Shown: one piece after another, positions 1-8,978 of the stretch
Layout: each line of letters starts with the position of its first letter
Position numbering within the stretch: position 1 is the stretch's first letter
NCBI RefSeq assembly: GCF_022227845.1
Contig: NZ_JAJNQN010000016.1
Coordinates: 1-64,000 of the forward strand
Origin: Ectothiorhodospira lacustris
GTDB lineage: Bacteria > Pseudomonadota > Gammaproteobacteria > Ectothiorhodospirales > Ectothiorhodospiraceae
Reading direction: 5' to 3'
DNA length: 64,000 nt
The notes under the pieces: model-generated
The model's input: only the letters and a program-made list of their open reading frames with translations
Told to the model about the DNA's origin: nothing
The model's database searches: none
Program-made: the position numbers and the translations under genes

Positions 1-13
1 ATTCTTCCTTTTG

Positions 14-2857
14 TCAGCCGGTGTTGCGCATGCCCGCGGCAATGGCATTGATGGAGCGCAGCAGGGGTGAGAGCCACGGGTCATCCGCTGCGCCGGTCCC
101 GGTTCCCTGCAGGGCCCGGTGTCGCCGCAGCAAGGTGATCTGGATGTGATTGAGCGGGTCCAGATAGGGATTTCTGCGCATCAGGGACAGGGCCAGCACC
201 GGGTTGTCATCCAGTAGGGTGCCCTTGCCGGACACGATCAGCACCTCCTCCACGGTGCGAAGGTATTCTTCTCGTATGAGTCCGAATACCCGTTCCGCCA
301 GGGCCCTGTCGTGACACAGTCGCGCGTATTCTCCCGCAATGTCCATGTCCGCCTTGGCCAGGGACATCTGGCTGTTGGAGAGCAGTGCGCGGAAGAAGGG
401 CCATTCCTGGTACATCTGCCGCAGTTGTTCCAGGCGCTGGGGGTCATCGTTTCGCCACTGCCGCAGGGCGGTGCCCAACCCGTACCAGGCGGGTACGGTA
501 TGGCGTGACTGGGCCCAGCCGAATACCCAGGGGATGGCACGGATGGAGCTTTTGGAGCGGTCAGCCGTGCGGCGGTGGGAGGGGCGGGAGCCGATGTTGA
601 GTTGGCCGATCTCTTCTACGGGGGTGGCTTCGTAGAAATAGTCCAGCACCCCGCGGGTGCGGTCCGTCAGGGTGCGATAGGCCTTTTCCCCTTGCTGGGC
701 CAGGGTATCCATGACCTCAAGATGGGCCGTCTGGTCCTCGTTACCCAGACCGATCAGTCCTGCACTGGCCTTGATCAGGCCCGTGGCGCCCATGCTCAGC
801 TCGTAGACCGCCGTTTCCGTGTTGCTGTACTTGTAGGAGAGCACCTCCCCTTGCTCGGTGAACTTGATCCGGCCCTGCACCGTGCCCGGCGGTTGGGCCA
901 GGATGGACTCATGGGTGGAGCCGCCGCCACGCCCGATGGTGCCGCCCCGGCCATGGAAGAGCTGGCACTGCACCTCATGGGCGGCGGTGATGGCGATGAT
1001 CTGATGCTGGGCCTGGTAAAGATTCCAGGCAGAGGCGAGGATGCCGCCGTCCTTGCAGGAGTCCGAGTAGCCCAGCATGACCTCCTGGAGATTGCCGGAG
1101 ACCCGCAGTAATTCCCGGTAGGTGGCGTTGCCCAGCAGTTGTTGCAGCACCGCCTCCACATGCCGAAGGTCCTCAATGGTTTCAAACAGGGGCGCGATCC
1201 GGATGTGACAGAAGGAGTCGCCCTGCTCGGTCCAGCCGCACAGCCCGGCCAGCCGGGCCAGGAACATCACTTCCATGACGTGGGAGGCTGCGTGGGTCAT
1301 GGAGATCACATAGGTGCCGATGCCCTCGGGACCCACCTCCCTGCGCAGGCGCGCCATGACGTGAAACACCTCCAGGGTCTCCCGGGTGGCCGCGGAGAGG
1401 GTCTTGTGGGAGAGTGTCGGCAGGTCCTTCCGGTCCAGCAGTGCCGCCAGTTGCTGCAGGCGGCTGGACTCGTCCTGTTGCTCATGATCGATGTCGGGCG
1501 CCCACTGGGCCAGGATTTCCGTCACTGCTGCGGTATGCACGGTGGACTCCTGACGGATATCCAGGTGATGCAGGTGAAAGCCGAAGGTTTCCACCAGGCG
1601 GATCAGGTCGGTCAGTTCTCCCCGGGCCACATTGCCGTCGCCATGGCTGATCAGGGAGTCGCGCATCAGGTAAAGGTCCTGCAGCAGGGCCTCGCTGGTG
1701 CCATAGGCCGCATGGGTGGGCAAGATCGCCGCCTCGCCGTCGAGGCGGCGCCGTACCGTATCGAGGGTCTCGCGGAGCCGGTAGCGGATGATGTAGAGCT
1801 TGCGCCGATAGGGTTCCGATTCCATCTTGTCCGGCAGATCTTTGAACACCGCCCTGGAGATATTCTCGTCATCCTTGAGGCTTTGCAGGAAGGCCTCGGT
1901 GGGCCGACACATGAGCAGGGAATGGGTCAGCACGAAACGCAGGGTGTGAACCCGGTGCAAGTACTCGGATAGTACCTGCTCCATGGCCAGGCGACTGGCC
2001 ATCTCGGTGATGACCGGAGTGACGTAGGGGTTGCCGTCCCGGTCCCCCCCGATCCAGGAACCAAAGCGCAGGAAGCTGGGTACCCTGATGAGAGGGTCGC
2101 CGTCCTCGTTGCTACCGTAGCTGCGCCGGATGGCCTTTTCCATCAATCGGTAGGTTTGCGGCACGGCGGCGAACAGGCTTTCCACGTAATAGAACAACCC
2201 GTACTTGATCTCGTCCTGCACCTGGGGCTTTTTCACCCGGACCTCGTTGGTGCGCCATAGGATCTGGATTTGCACCTCCAGTCGGCGGGTCAGTTCTTCC
2301 CGCTCTTCCCGTCCCAGGCGAGGCATGTCCAGGCGTTCCGCCGCCAGGAAGATGCGCCGCAGGGCCTCCATTACCGTGCGCCGGCGGGCCTCGGTGGGAT
2401 GCGCCGTGAATACCGGCATGTATCCCAGTTGGTCGAGCAGGGTCTCCAGCGTCTTGGGGGGGATGCCCCGGGCATGGAATGCCCGGATGGTCTGGTCGAA
2501 GGAACCCAGCCACAGTGGCCCCCCCTCGGTGACCTGGCGGCGCCGTTCCCGGTGCAGATATTCCTCCTCGGCCAGATTGACCAGGCTGAAATAGATGCTG
2601 AAGGCCCGGATGATGGTCTCCAGGCTTTTCGGGTCCAGGGCGTCGATGTAGCGCATCAGGCGTTCCCGTTTGTCCGGGTTGTCCTTCTTGCGCAACGCCA
2701 CGAAGCCCTTGCGCAGGGTTTCCACCGCCTGCAGCACCGCTTCCCCTTCCAGGCGCCGGATGATGTTGCCCAGCAGATTGCCGAACAGTTTGACCCGGGC
2801 CCGCAGATCCCGGTCCTTGGGGACCAGGAGGCGGGACGTATCCTTGGTGCGCATCAT
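14..2857 (-). CDS. ppc: Phosphoenolpyruvate carboxylase
   Basis: This enzyme carboxylates phosphoenolpyruvate with bicarbonate to oxaloacetate, the anaplerotic feed of the TCA cycle. The 947-residue protein carries the family hallmarks: the catalytic-histidine motif FTAHPTEARRR (His153), WIGGDRDGNPYV near residue 269, GYSDSCKDGG near 600, FHGRGGTIGRGGGS near 640, and the C-terminal tail ending GMRNTG that forms part of the active site. It is full length for a bacterial PEPC. Its ATG overlaps the stop codon of upstream glgA by four bases, so the two genes are probably co-transcribed and translationally coupled. Starting at Met1 or Met2 cannot be decided; both lie in the overlap. Confidence 0.97.
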   Translation of the reverse strand: MMRTKDTSRLLVPKDRDLRARVKLFGNLLGNIIRRLEGEAVLQAVETLRKGFVALRKKDNPDKRERLMRYIDALDPKSLETIIRAFSIYFSLVNLAEEEYLHRERRRQVTEGGPLWLGSFDQTIRAFHARGIPPKTLETLLDQLGYMPVFTAHPTEARRRTVMEALRRIFLAAERLDMPRLGREEREELTRRLEVQIQILWRTNEVRVKKPQVQDEIKYGLFYYVESLFAAVPQTYRLMEKAIRRSYGSNEDGDPLIRVPSFLRFGSWIGGDRDGNPYVTPVITEMASRLAMEQVLSEYLHRVHTLRFVLTHSLLMCRPTEAFLQSLKDDENISRAVFKDLPDKMESEPYRRKLYIIRYRLRETLDTVRRRLDGEAAILPTHAAYGTSEALLQDLYLMRDSLISHGDGNVARGELTDLIRLVETFGFHLHHLDIRQESTVHTAAVTEILAQWAPDIDHEQQDESSRLQQLAALLDRKDLPTLSHKTLSAATRETLEVFHVMARLRREVGPEGIGTYVISMTHAASHVMEVMFLARLAGLCGWTEQGDSFCHIRIAPLFETIEDLRHVEAVLQQLLGNATYRELLRVSGNLQEVMLGYSDSCKDGGILASAWNLYQAQHQIIAITAAHEVQCQLFHGRGGTIGRGGGSTHESILAQPPGTVQGRIKFTEQGEVLSYKYSNTETAVYELSMGATGLIKASAGLIGLGNEDQTAHLEVMDTLAQQGEKAYRTLTDRTRGVLDYFYEATPVEEIGQLNIGSRPSHRRTADRSKSSIRAIPWVFGWAQSRHTVPAWYGLGTALRQWRNDDPQRLEQLRQMYQEWPFFRALLSNSQMSLAKADMDIAGEYARLCHDRALAERVFGLIREEYLRTVEEVLIVSGKGTLLDDNPVLALSLMRRNPYLDPLNHIQITLLRRHRALQGTGTGAADDPWLSPLLRSINAIAAGMRNTG

Positions 2858-4305
2858 CGGTTCACCAGTCGCTTGTAGAGATCCTGATAGGCCTGGGCAC
2901 TGCGTTCCCAGCTGAACTCCTGACGCATGCCGTGTGCCATGAGTCCGGTCCAGGTGACCCGGTCCTGGTACAGGGCCAGGCCACGGTGGATGGCTTCGCC
3001 CAGGGCTTCGGTGGTGGGGGCGTCGAACACCAGGCCGGTGGCCGAGCCTTCGGCCAGATGCCGGGCGTCGGCGTCGATCACCGTGTCCGCCAGCCCGCCG
3101 GTGCGCCGGACCACCGGCAGGGTACCGTAGCGCAGGCTGTAGAGCTGGTTCAGGCCACAGGGCTCGAACCGGGAGGGCATCAGGAACAGATCGGCGCCGG
3201 CCTCGATCTGATGGGCCAGGGCCTCGTTGTAACCCACATGCAGGCCCATGGCCCCGGGGTGGCGGGTGGCCATGGCCCGTGCCCGGGACTCCAGGGTGCG
3301 GTCGCCGCTACCCAGGATGACCAGTTGGGCCTGACCGGTGGCCACCAGGGGCTCGCAAGCAGCCAGGATCAGGTCTACCCCCTTCTGCGCCACCATGCGT
3401 CCCACATGGCCCAGGATCGGTATGTCCGGGTTCACTTCCAGGCCGAACTGGGCCTGCAGGGCGGCCTTGCATTCGGCCTTGCCCTGCGGTTGTTCGACGT
3501 TGTAGCGCCGGGCAAGATGGTGATCCCCCGCCGGGTCCCAGTGCCGGTAATCGGCACCATTGAGGATGCCGGTCAGATCCTGGGCGCGGGCATTGAGCAG
3601 GCCGTCCAGGCCATGGCCGAACTGGGCGGTACGGATCTCCCGAGCGTAGGTGGGGCTGACCGTGGTGAGATGGTCCGCAAAGACCAGTCCGCCCTTGATG
3701 AAGGCGAGCTGCCCGTGAAACTCCAGGCCGTACATGCCCCAGAATTCCGGCGGCAGGATCAGGTCCTCATGGGCATGGCGGGGAAACAGGCCCTGGTAGG
3801 CCAGGTTGTGGATGGTAAACAGGGTGGCCGGTCGTTCCTCATGCTGGCTCAGCAGGGCCGGTGCCAGGCCGGTCTGCCAGTCGTTGCAGTGCAGGACCTG
3901 GGGCTTCCAGCCCAGGCCGGCCTGATCCAGGGCCAGTTTCACGATGGCCCGGGCGAAGATGCCGAAGCGCAGGTGGTTGTCCTGCCAGTCGCGCCCATCG
4001 ACGGCCCGGTAGGGGTCTCCGGCGCGGTCGAAATGGAGGGGAGAGTCCACCAGATAGAGCTTGACCCGGGTCTTGGGCAGCAATCCTTCGAGTATCCTGA
4101 CGGGCTGATCGCTGCTGGCCACGGTGAACTCGGCCACCGTTTCCAGCTTGCCGGCGGCCGCACGGGCAGCCGGGTAGGCGGGCAGGATCAGACGGATATC
4201 GTGCCGGAGTCGTTTCAGGGCCGGGGGCAGGCTGCCGCAGACGTCCGCCAGTCCGCCGGTCTTGATGAGGGGGTGTGCCTCGCTGGTGGCGAAGAGAATT
4301 CGCAT
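2854..4305 (-). CDS. glgA: Glycogen (starch) synthase, ADP-glucose dependent
   Basis: GlgA extends alpha-1,4-glucan chains from ADP-glucose in glycogen synthesis. The protein has 483 residues, normal for the bacterial GT5 family, with the N-terminal ADP-glucose loop KTGGLADV at residues 15-22 and the C-terminal MPSRFEPCGLNQLYSLRYG stretch containing the catalytic Glu of the GT-B fold. It is the first gene of a two-gene minus-strand unit with ppc, which links carbon storage to anaplerosis. It is divergent from pgi, and the 191-base gap holds overlapping inverted repeats that could regulate both sides. Confidence 0.96.
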   Translation of the reverse strand: MRILFATSEAHPLIKTGGLADVCGSLPPALKRLRHDIRLILPAYPAARAAAGKLETVAEFTVASSDQPVRILEGLLPKTRVKLYLVDSPLHFDRAGDPYRAVDGRDWQDNHLRFGIFARAIVKLALDQAGLGWKPQVLHCNDWQTGLAPALLSQHEERPATLFTIHNLAYQGLFPRHAHEDLILPPEFWGMYGLEFHGQLAFIKGGLVFADHLTTVSPTYAREIRTAQFGHGLDGLLNARAQDLTGILNGADYRHWDPAGDHHLARRYNVEQPQGKAECKAALQAQFGLEVNPDIPILGHVGRMVAQKGVDLILAACEPLVATGQAQLVILGSGDRTLESRARAMATRHPGAMGLHVGYNEALAHQIEAGADLFLMPSRFEPCGLNQLYSLRYGTLPVVRRTGGLADTVIDADARHLAEGSATGLVFDAPTTEALGEAIHRGLALYQDRVTWTGLMAHGMRQEFSWERSAQAYQDLYKRLVNR

Positions 4306-4362
4306 AGGCCGATGTCATGTCCGCGCCGCCTGATGACGTCACGGCCATGAAGCGCTCCGTGT

Positions 4363-4401
4363 TTATGATGTGTGTGGGACCATCATAATAAATAAATGGT
4401 C
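4363..4401. promoter_or_regulatory. Overlapping inverted repeats in the glgA/pgi divergent region
   Basis: Two perfect inverted repeats overlap here. TTATGATG (4363-4370) pairs with CATCATAA (4381-4388) across 10 bases, and GACCAT (4378-4383) pairs with ATGGTC (4396-4401) across 12 AT-rich bases. The stretch is the only AT-rich part of the intergenic region, so it probably contains promoter elements. An operator serving both carbon genes is inference; I do not recognise the regulator. Confidence 0.4.
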
Positions 4402-4496
4402 TCGCGTTCGTGAACACAAACCGCTGATCCGGGGCTTGTTGTCCCCGGGCCGGCCTGTATCCTCGAACAGAAATACCGTCATCAACGGAGTGACCC

Positions 4497-6146
4497 ATGA
4501 GCCAACCTCTACCCAAAACCCTCGCCTGGCAAGCCCTGGAGGCCCACCATGAGGCCATCCGCGATCTTCACATGCGGGAGCTGTTCACCCAGGATCCCCA
4601 GCGTTTTCAGCGCTTCAGCCTGCAGTTCGAAGACATCCTGCTGGACTACTCCAAGAACCGCATCACGCTCGAAACCCGGGAACTGCTGCTGGATCTCGCC
4701 CGGACCGCCCAGGTGCCTCAGTGGCGGGATCGCATGTTTGCCGGTGAGCGCATCAACACCACCGAGGACCGGGCGGTATTGCATGTAGCCCTGCGCAACC
4801 GCAGTGATCGCCCCCTGTGCGTGGATGGCGAGGACGTGATGCCCCGGGTACGCGAGGTGCTGTCGCACATGGGCGACTTCGTGGCGCGGGTGAGGTCGGG
4901 GCAGTGGACGGGGCATACCGGCCGGCCGATCCGGCATGTGGTGAACATCGGCATCGGTGGCTCCGACCTGGGGCCGCTGATGGTTTGCGAGGCCTTGAAA
5001 CCCTATGGTCATGAGCGCTTGCAGATGCATTTCGTCTCCAACGTGGATGCCACCCACCTGACCCGGACCTTGGCTCAAGTGGACCCGGAAACGGTGCTGT
5101 TCGTGATCGCCTCCAAGACCTTCACCACCCAGGAGACGCTGACCAATGCCCATTCGGCCCGGCGCTGGTTCCTGGAGCAGGGGGGGAGTGAAGCGGCCAT
5201 CGCCCGACATTTCGTGGCCGTGTCCACCAACCGGGAGCAGGTGACCGCCTTCGGCATCGACCCGGCCAACATGTTCGAGTTCTGGGACTGGGTGGGGGGG
5301 CGCTATTCCCTGTGGTCGGCCATCGGTCTGTCCATCGCCTTGTCCCTGGGCATGGCGCACTTCGAGGCCCTGCTGGACGGCGCCCACGCCATGGACGAGC
5401 ATTTTCGTACCGCGCCGCCGGAGGAGAACATGCCCGTCATCCTGGCCCTGCTGGGGGTGTGGTACGTGAATTTCTTCGGTGCCCGCAGCCATGCCATCCT
5501 GCCCTATGACCAGTATCTGCACCGGTTCCCCGCCTACTTCCAGCAGGGCGACATGGAGAGCAACGGCAAGTCGGTGGACCGGCAGGGGCGGCGGGTGAGT
5601 TGGCACACGGGGCCGGCCATCTGGGGCGAGCCGGGGACCAACGGCCAGCATGCTTTCTATCAACTCATCCACCAGGGGACCCAGCTCATCTCCTGTGATT
5701 TTCTGGCCCCCTGCCTGAGCCATCATCCCCTGGGGGATCACCACGCCATCCTGCTGTCCAATTTCTTTGCTCAGACGGAGGCCCTGATGCGGGGCAAGAG
5801 CCTGGAGGAGTGTCGCGAGGAAATGCGGGCCGCGGGGATGCCCGAGGCGCAGGTGCAGGCCCTGGCGCCCCATCGGGTGTTCGAGGGCAACCGGCCCACC
5901 AATTCCATCCTGTTCAAGCGCTTGACACCCCGTACCCTGGGTTCACTGATTGCCCTCTACGAGCACAAGATCTTTGTCCAGGGTGTGATCTGGAACGTGA
6001 ACTCCTTCGACCAGTGGGGGGTGGAACTGGGCAAGCAGCTGGCCCGCACCGTGCTTCGGGAGTTGCGTGACCCGGACCCGGTGGCGGGGCATGACGCCTC
6101 CACCAACGGACTGATCAACTATTACAAGCGGCTGGCGCGGGAGTAA
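4497..6146 (+). CDS. pgi: Glucose-6-phosphate isomerase
   Basis: Pgi interconverts glucose-6-phosphate and fructose-6-phosphate. The 549-residue protein matches the E. coli enzyme length and shows [12 protein letters not shown] near residue 155, the [15 protein letters not shown] block that includes PGI signature 1, and the [10 protein letters not shown] catalytic region. The ATG at 4497 is preceded by GGAG at 4487-4490. The gene ends 7 bases from the convergent transporter gene, with no obvious hairpin between them. With fbp and glgA nearby, it belongs to a hexose-phosphate and gluconeogenic neighbourhood. Confidence 0.97.
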   Translation: MSQPLPKTLAWQALEAHHEAIRDLHMRELFTQDPQRFQRFSLQFEDILLDYSKNRITLETRELLLDLARTAQVPQWRDRMFAGERINTTEDRAVLHVALRNRSDRPLCVDGEDVMPRVREVLSHMGDFVARVRSGQWTGHTGRPIRHVVNIGIGGSDLGPLMVCEALKPYGHERLQMHFVSNVDATHLTRTLAQVDPETVLFVIASKTFTTQETLTNAHSARRWFLEQGGSEAAIARHFVAVSTNREQVTAFGIDPANMFEFWDWVGGRYSLWSAIGLSIALSLGMAHFEALLDGAHAMDEHFRTAPPEENMPVILALLGVWYVNFFGARSHAILPYDQYLHRFPAYFQQGDMESNGKSVDRQGRRVSWHTGPAIWGEPGTNGQHAFYQLIHQGTQLISCDFLAPCLSHHPLGDHHAILLSNFFAQTEALMRGKSLEECREEMRAAGMPEAQVQALAPHRVFEGNRPTNSILFKRLTPRTLGSLIALYEHKIFVQGVIWNVNSFDQWGVELGKQLARTVLRELRDPDPVAGHDASTNGLINYYKRLARE

Positions 6147-6153
6147 GCCCGGT

Positions 6154-7650
6154 TCACGTCCCGGCCAGCAGCGGCATCGCCAGGCCGAATACGGCAGCGA
6201 TGACCAGGATCAGCGCAATCAGGCTGATGCGCCAGCCCGCCCGAACCATGTCCGGCACCGTGATTCGCTCGCTGCTGAAGACGATGGCATTGGGCGGGGT
6301 GGCTACCGGCAGCATGAAGGCACAGGAGGCCGCCAGGGCCACGGGGATGGCCAGCAGCAGGGGGTCGTGGCCCAGGCTGACCGCCAGGGAGGCCGCCAGC
6401 GGCAGCAACGTGGCCGCCGTGGCCGTGTTGCTGGTGACGTGACTGAGCAGCATGGCGCTCAGCGCCACGATCCCCACCAAGGTCCAGGTGGGCCAGTTGC
6501 TCAGTTGTACCAGGGAGGCGGCGATGTGATCCGACAGACCGCTACCGCCGATAGCCGAACCCAGACTCAGGCCGCCGCCCACCAGGATCAACACCCCCCA
6601 GGGCAGCTGGCGGGTGGATTCCCAGTCCAGCAGGAACTGGTGCCGCCGAAAATCCGCCGGTATCAGGAACAGGGCCAGGGCGCCGACGATGGCAATGCCG
6701 GGATCGGTGATGGATACCCCGGGGAACAGGGATTCCAGCAGCGGGCGCAAGATCCAGGCCAGGGCCACGGCGACGAAGACGAACAGCACCCGCCGCTCTG
6801 CCCGGGTCATCGGCCCCAGCTGCTCCCGCTGCTGGCTGAGCAGTTCACCGATGCCTTCCAGCGGCCTTTGGGATACCGGAAAGGCCCAGCGGCACAGCAC
6901 CCACCAGCAGGCCACCAGCAGGGTCAGGGCCAGCGGCAGGCCCACCATCATCCACTGGGCAAAGCCGATCTGGTGGTCATAGTTGTCGTTCATGTAGGCG
7001 GCGAGCAGGGCGTTGGGCGGGGTGCCGATGAGGGTAGCCATGCCGCCGATGTTGGCGCCGAAGGCGATCCCCAGCAGCAGGGCCAGCCCCACGTTGCGGA
7101 TCTGCTCCTTTTCCATTCCCCGGTCCTCCAGCAGGATCAGCACCGAGATGCCGATGGGCAGCATCAGGGCGGCGGTGGCGGTATTGCTCACCCACATGCT
7201 CAGCCCCGCCGTGGCGACCATGAACCCGGCCACCAGGTGATCCAGCCGCTGTCCGGCCAGGCCCAGGATCAGCAGAGCGATGCGTCGGTGCAGGTTCCAG
7301 CGCTGAATGGCCAGGGCGATCATGAACCCCCCCAGGAACAGGAAGATCAGGGGGTTGGCATAGGGCGCCGCCGCCTCGGCGATGGTGCCGGCCCCCAGCA
7401 GGGGCAGCACGGCAATGGGCAGCAGGGCGGTGGCCGGGATGGGAATGGCTTCGGTTACCCACCAGATGGCCATCAGTGCGGTGAGGGCCGCCACGGCCCA
7501 GGTATTGGCAGCGAGATCCCCGGGCGGCCCCGCCAGCAGCATGCCGAGAAAAACCAGGGGGCCAAGCACCAGCCCCAGCCTGGGACGCCAAAGGGAGGGC
7601 GTGGCGGGCTTGGCTGTGGTCGCTGTGCCGGCTTCCGTGGACTGACTCAT
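6154..7650 (-). CDS. DASS/SLC13-family anion:sodium symporter
   Basis: This is an inner-membrane secondary transporter of the divalent anion:Na+ symporter family, whose members move C4-dicarboxylates, citrate or sulfate. It has about a dozen hydrophobic segments and the two SNT motifs (MWVSNTATAALMLP and SHVTSNTATAATLLP) that bind sodium and substrate in this family, plus IGTPPNALLAAYM and VATPPNAIVFSS. The ATG at 7650 is chosen over one 12 bases upstream because GGAG sits six bases before it; the product has 498 residues. Substrate cannot be read from sequence; the neighbours ppc and fbp make a C4-dicarboxylate plausible, but this is inference. Confidence 0.88.
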   Translation of the reverse strand: MSQSTEAGTATTAKPATPSLWRPRLGLVLGPLVFLGMLLAGPPGDLAANTWAVAALTALMAIWWVTEAIPIPATALLPIAVLPLLGAGTIAEAAAPYANPLIFLFLGGFMIALAIQRWNLHRRIALLILGLAGQRLDHLVAGFMVATAGLSMWVSNTATAALMLPIGISVLILLEDRGMEKEQIRNVGLALLLGIAFGANIGGMATLIGTPPNALLAAYMNDNYDHQIGFAQWMMVGLPLALTLLVACWWVLCRWAFPVSQRPLEGIGELLSQQREQLGPMTRAERRVLFVFVAVALAWILRPLLESLFPGVSITDPGIAIVGALALFLIPADFRRHQFLLDWESTRQLPWGVLILVGGGLSLGSAIGGSGLSDHIAASLVQLSNWPTWTLVGIVALSAMLLSHVTSNTATAATLLPLAASLAVSLGHDPLLLAIPVALAASCAFMLPVATPPNAIVFSSERITVPDMVRAGWRISLIALILVIAAVFGLAMPLLAGT

Positions 7651-7664
7651 GGGGGGCTCCATTG

Positions 7665-7683
7665 GGGTATGACGGCCATACCC
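7665..7683. promoter_or_regulatory. Inverted repeat upstream of the DASS transporter gene
   Basis: GGGTATG (7665-7671) and CATACCC (7677-7683) form perfect 7-base arms around ACGGC. The repeat starts 15 bases upstream of the transporter ATG, where it could be an operator or a 5' UTR hairpin. No regulator is recognised. Confidence 0.3.
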
Positions 7684-7802
7684 GATACCGGGGTGTCGGG
7701 TCGGATTGCTGTACCGCAGTATAGACGCTTGTCATGTCATGCCGCTGACCGGTATGCCTGGACGGCGGTGGGCAAGAGGCGGCGGCCCGGGGCCTTGAGG
7801 GT

Positions 7803-7827
7803 CATGGGACGGGACCCATGGTATGCT
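7803..7827 (+). promoter_or_regulatory. Inverted repeat next to a likely extended -10 promoter of fbp
   Basis: CATGGG (7803-7808) and CCCATG (7815-7820) are perfect arms around six bases. They abut TATGCT (7822-7827), which has an upstream TG in extended -10 position. This promoter would give a short leader before the fbp ATG at 7859. The -35 is not convincing. Repression through the palindrome is inference. Confidence 0.35.
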
Positions 7828-7858
7828 CTCGCCGATCAAGATTGCTGACGGACAAATC

Positions 7859-8884
7859 ATGACAAGAGCAACCGGCACTTACAACATCACCACCCTCAAC
7901 GAGTTCATCATTCAGCGTCAGGCGGACTTTCCCTATGCCAAGGGCGAGTTGTCTCGGCTGCTGCATCATGTGGGCGTGGCGGCCAAGGTGGTGAACAAGA
8001 AGATCAACAAGGCGGGGTTGGTGGACATCCTGGGCCGGGCCGGGGACGTGAACGTCCAGGGTGAGGATGTGCAGAAGCTGGACCTGTTCGCCAACGATCA
8101 CTTCATCGCTGCCCTGCGCTCCACCGGCGAGTGCTGTGCCATCGCCTCCGAGGAAGACCAGGAAATCACCATTTTCGATGACGGTCTGTCCCGTGACGGC
8201 AAATACGTGTTCTGCATGGACCCACTGGACGGTTCATCCAACATTGACGTGAATGTCTCCGTCGGCACCATCTTTTCCATCTACCATCGCCGTACCGAGC
8301 GGGGCACGTCGGCGGATCTGTCGGACTTCCTGCAGCCGGGGACGGAACAGGTGGCGGCCGGTTACGTGATCTACGGTTCCTCCACCATGCTGGTGTACAC
8401 CACCGGCAAGGGCGTGAACGGCTTCACCCTGGACCCGACCATCGGTGAGTTCTGTCTTTCCCATCCGGACATCCGTACCCCTGAGATCGGCACCATCTAC
8501 AGCATCAACGAAGGCAACTATGCCCATTTCCCGGCGGGGGTGAAGCAGTTCATCAAGCATTGCCAGGTGGTGGACCCGGACACCCATCGTCCTTATACCT
8601 CGCGCTATATCGGTTCCCTGGTCTCGGATGTCCACCGCAATCTCCTCAAGGGCGGGGTGTTCCTGTATCCCTCCACCCGGAAGGCCCCTCAGGGCAAGCT
8701 GCGCCTGCTGTACGAGTGCAACCCCATCGCCATGATCGCGGAGCAGGCCGGCGGCAAGGCCAGCGATGGTGCTCGCCGCATCCTGGAGATCCTGCCGGAG
8801 GATCTGCACCAGCGGGTGCCGTTCTATGTCGGTTCGCGGCAGATGGTGGATGATGTGGAGCGGTTCTTGGCCGAGACCCGGTAA
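7859..8884 (+). CDS. fbp: Fructose-1,6-bisphosphatase class I
   Basis: Fbp hydrolyses fructose-1,6-bisphosphate in gluconeogenesis and, in autotrophs, in the Calvin cycle. The protein closely follows E. coli Fbp, including [11 protein letters not shown], the metal-binding [17 protein letters not shown] block, and [19 protein letters not shown]-like and [19 protein letters not shown] segments. I choose the ATG at 7859 (341 residues) because homology begins with [13 protein letters not shown]; an in-frame ATG 36 bases upstream has no better ribosome site. It faces queG tail-to-tail across a repeat-like hairpin. Confidence 0.96.
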   Translation: MTRATGTYNITTLNEFIIQRQADFPYAKGELSRLLHHVGVAAKVVNKKINKAGLVDILGRAGDVNVQGEDVQKLDLFANDHFIAALRSTGECCAIASEEDQEITIFDDGLSRDGKYVFCMDPLDGSSNIDVNVSVGTIFSIYHRRTERGTSADLSDFLQPGTEQVAAGYVIYGSSTMLVYTTGKGVNGFTLDPTIGEFCLSHPDIRTPEIGTIYSINEGNYAHFPAGVKQFIKHCQVVDPDTHRPYTSRYIGSLVSDVHRNLLKGGVFLYPSTRKAPQGKLRLLYECNPIAMIAEQAGGKASDGARRILEILPEDLHQRVPFYVGSRQMVDDVERFLAETR

Positions 8885-8937
8885 CCGGTGTTCTCTTGAT
8901 TTCCCCGCGAGAGGGGCAGTGAACCGGCGGACAAAAA

Positions 8938-8978
8938 CCCCCTCTCCTTGCGGGAGATGGGTTGGGGCGAGGGGGGGG
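8938..8978 (+). repeat. REP-like palindromic element, copy 1
   Basis: A CCCCCTCTCC arm, a short TTGC loop and a GGGAGATGGG arm are followed by the tail GTTGGGGCGAGGGGGG. The same arm-loop-arm-tail plan recurs at 42778-42817. The element fills the gap between the convergent fbp and queG genes and probably serves as a bidirectional transcription stop. CCCTCTCC/TTGGGGTGAGGG elements of this type are common in gammaproteobacterial intergenic regions, as I recall. Confidence 0.6.

Noticed and set aside
1139-1972. Long plus-strand open frame opposite ppc
   Set aside because: It is antisense to a clear PEP carboxylase in a GC-rich genome, where stop codons are rare in such frames. The composition is His/Gly/Gln-rich without domains.
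2932-4350. 472-codon plus-strand frame opposite glgA
   Set aside because: It is the mirror of the glgA frame with low-complexity composition and no motif.
6367-7848. 493-codon plus-strand frame opposite the transporter
   Set aside because: Gln/Gly/His-rich translation is typical of the complement of a hydrophobic membrane gene; no domain is visible.
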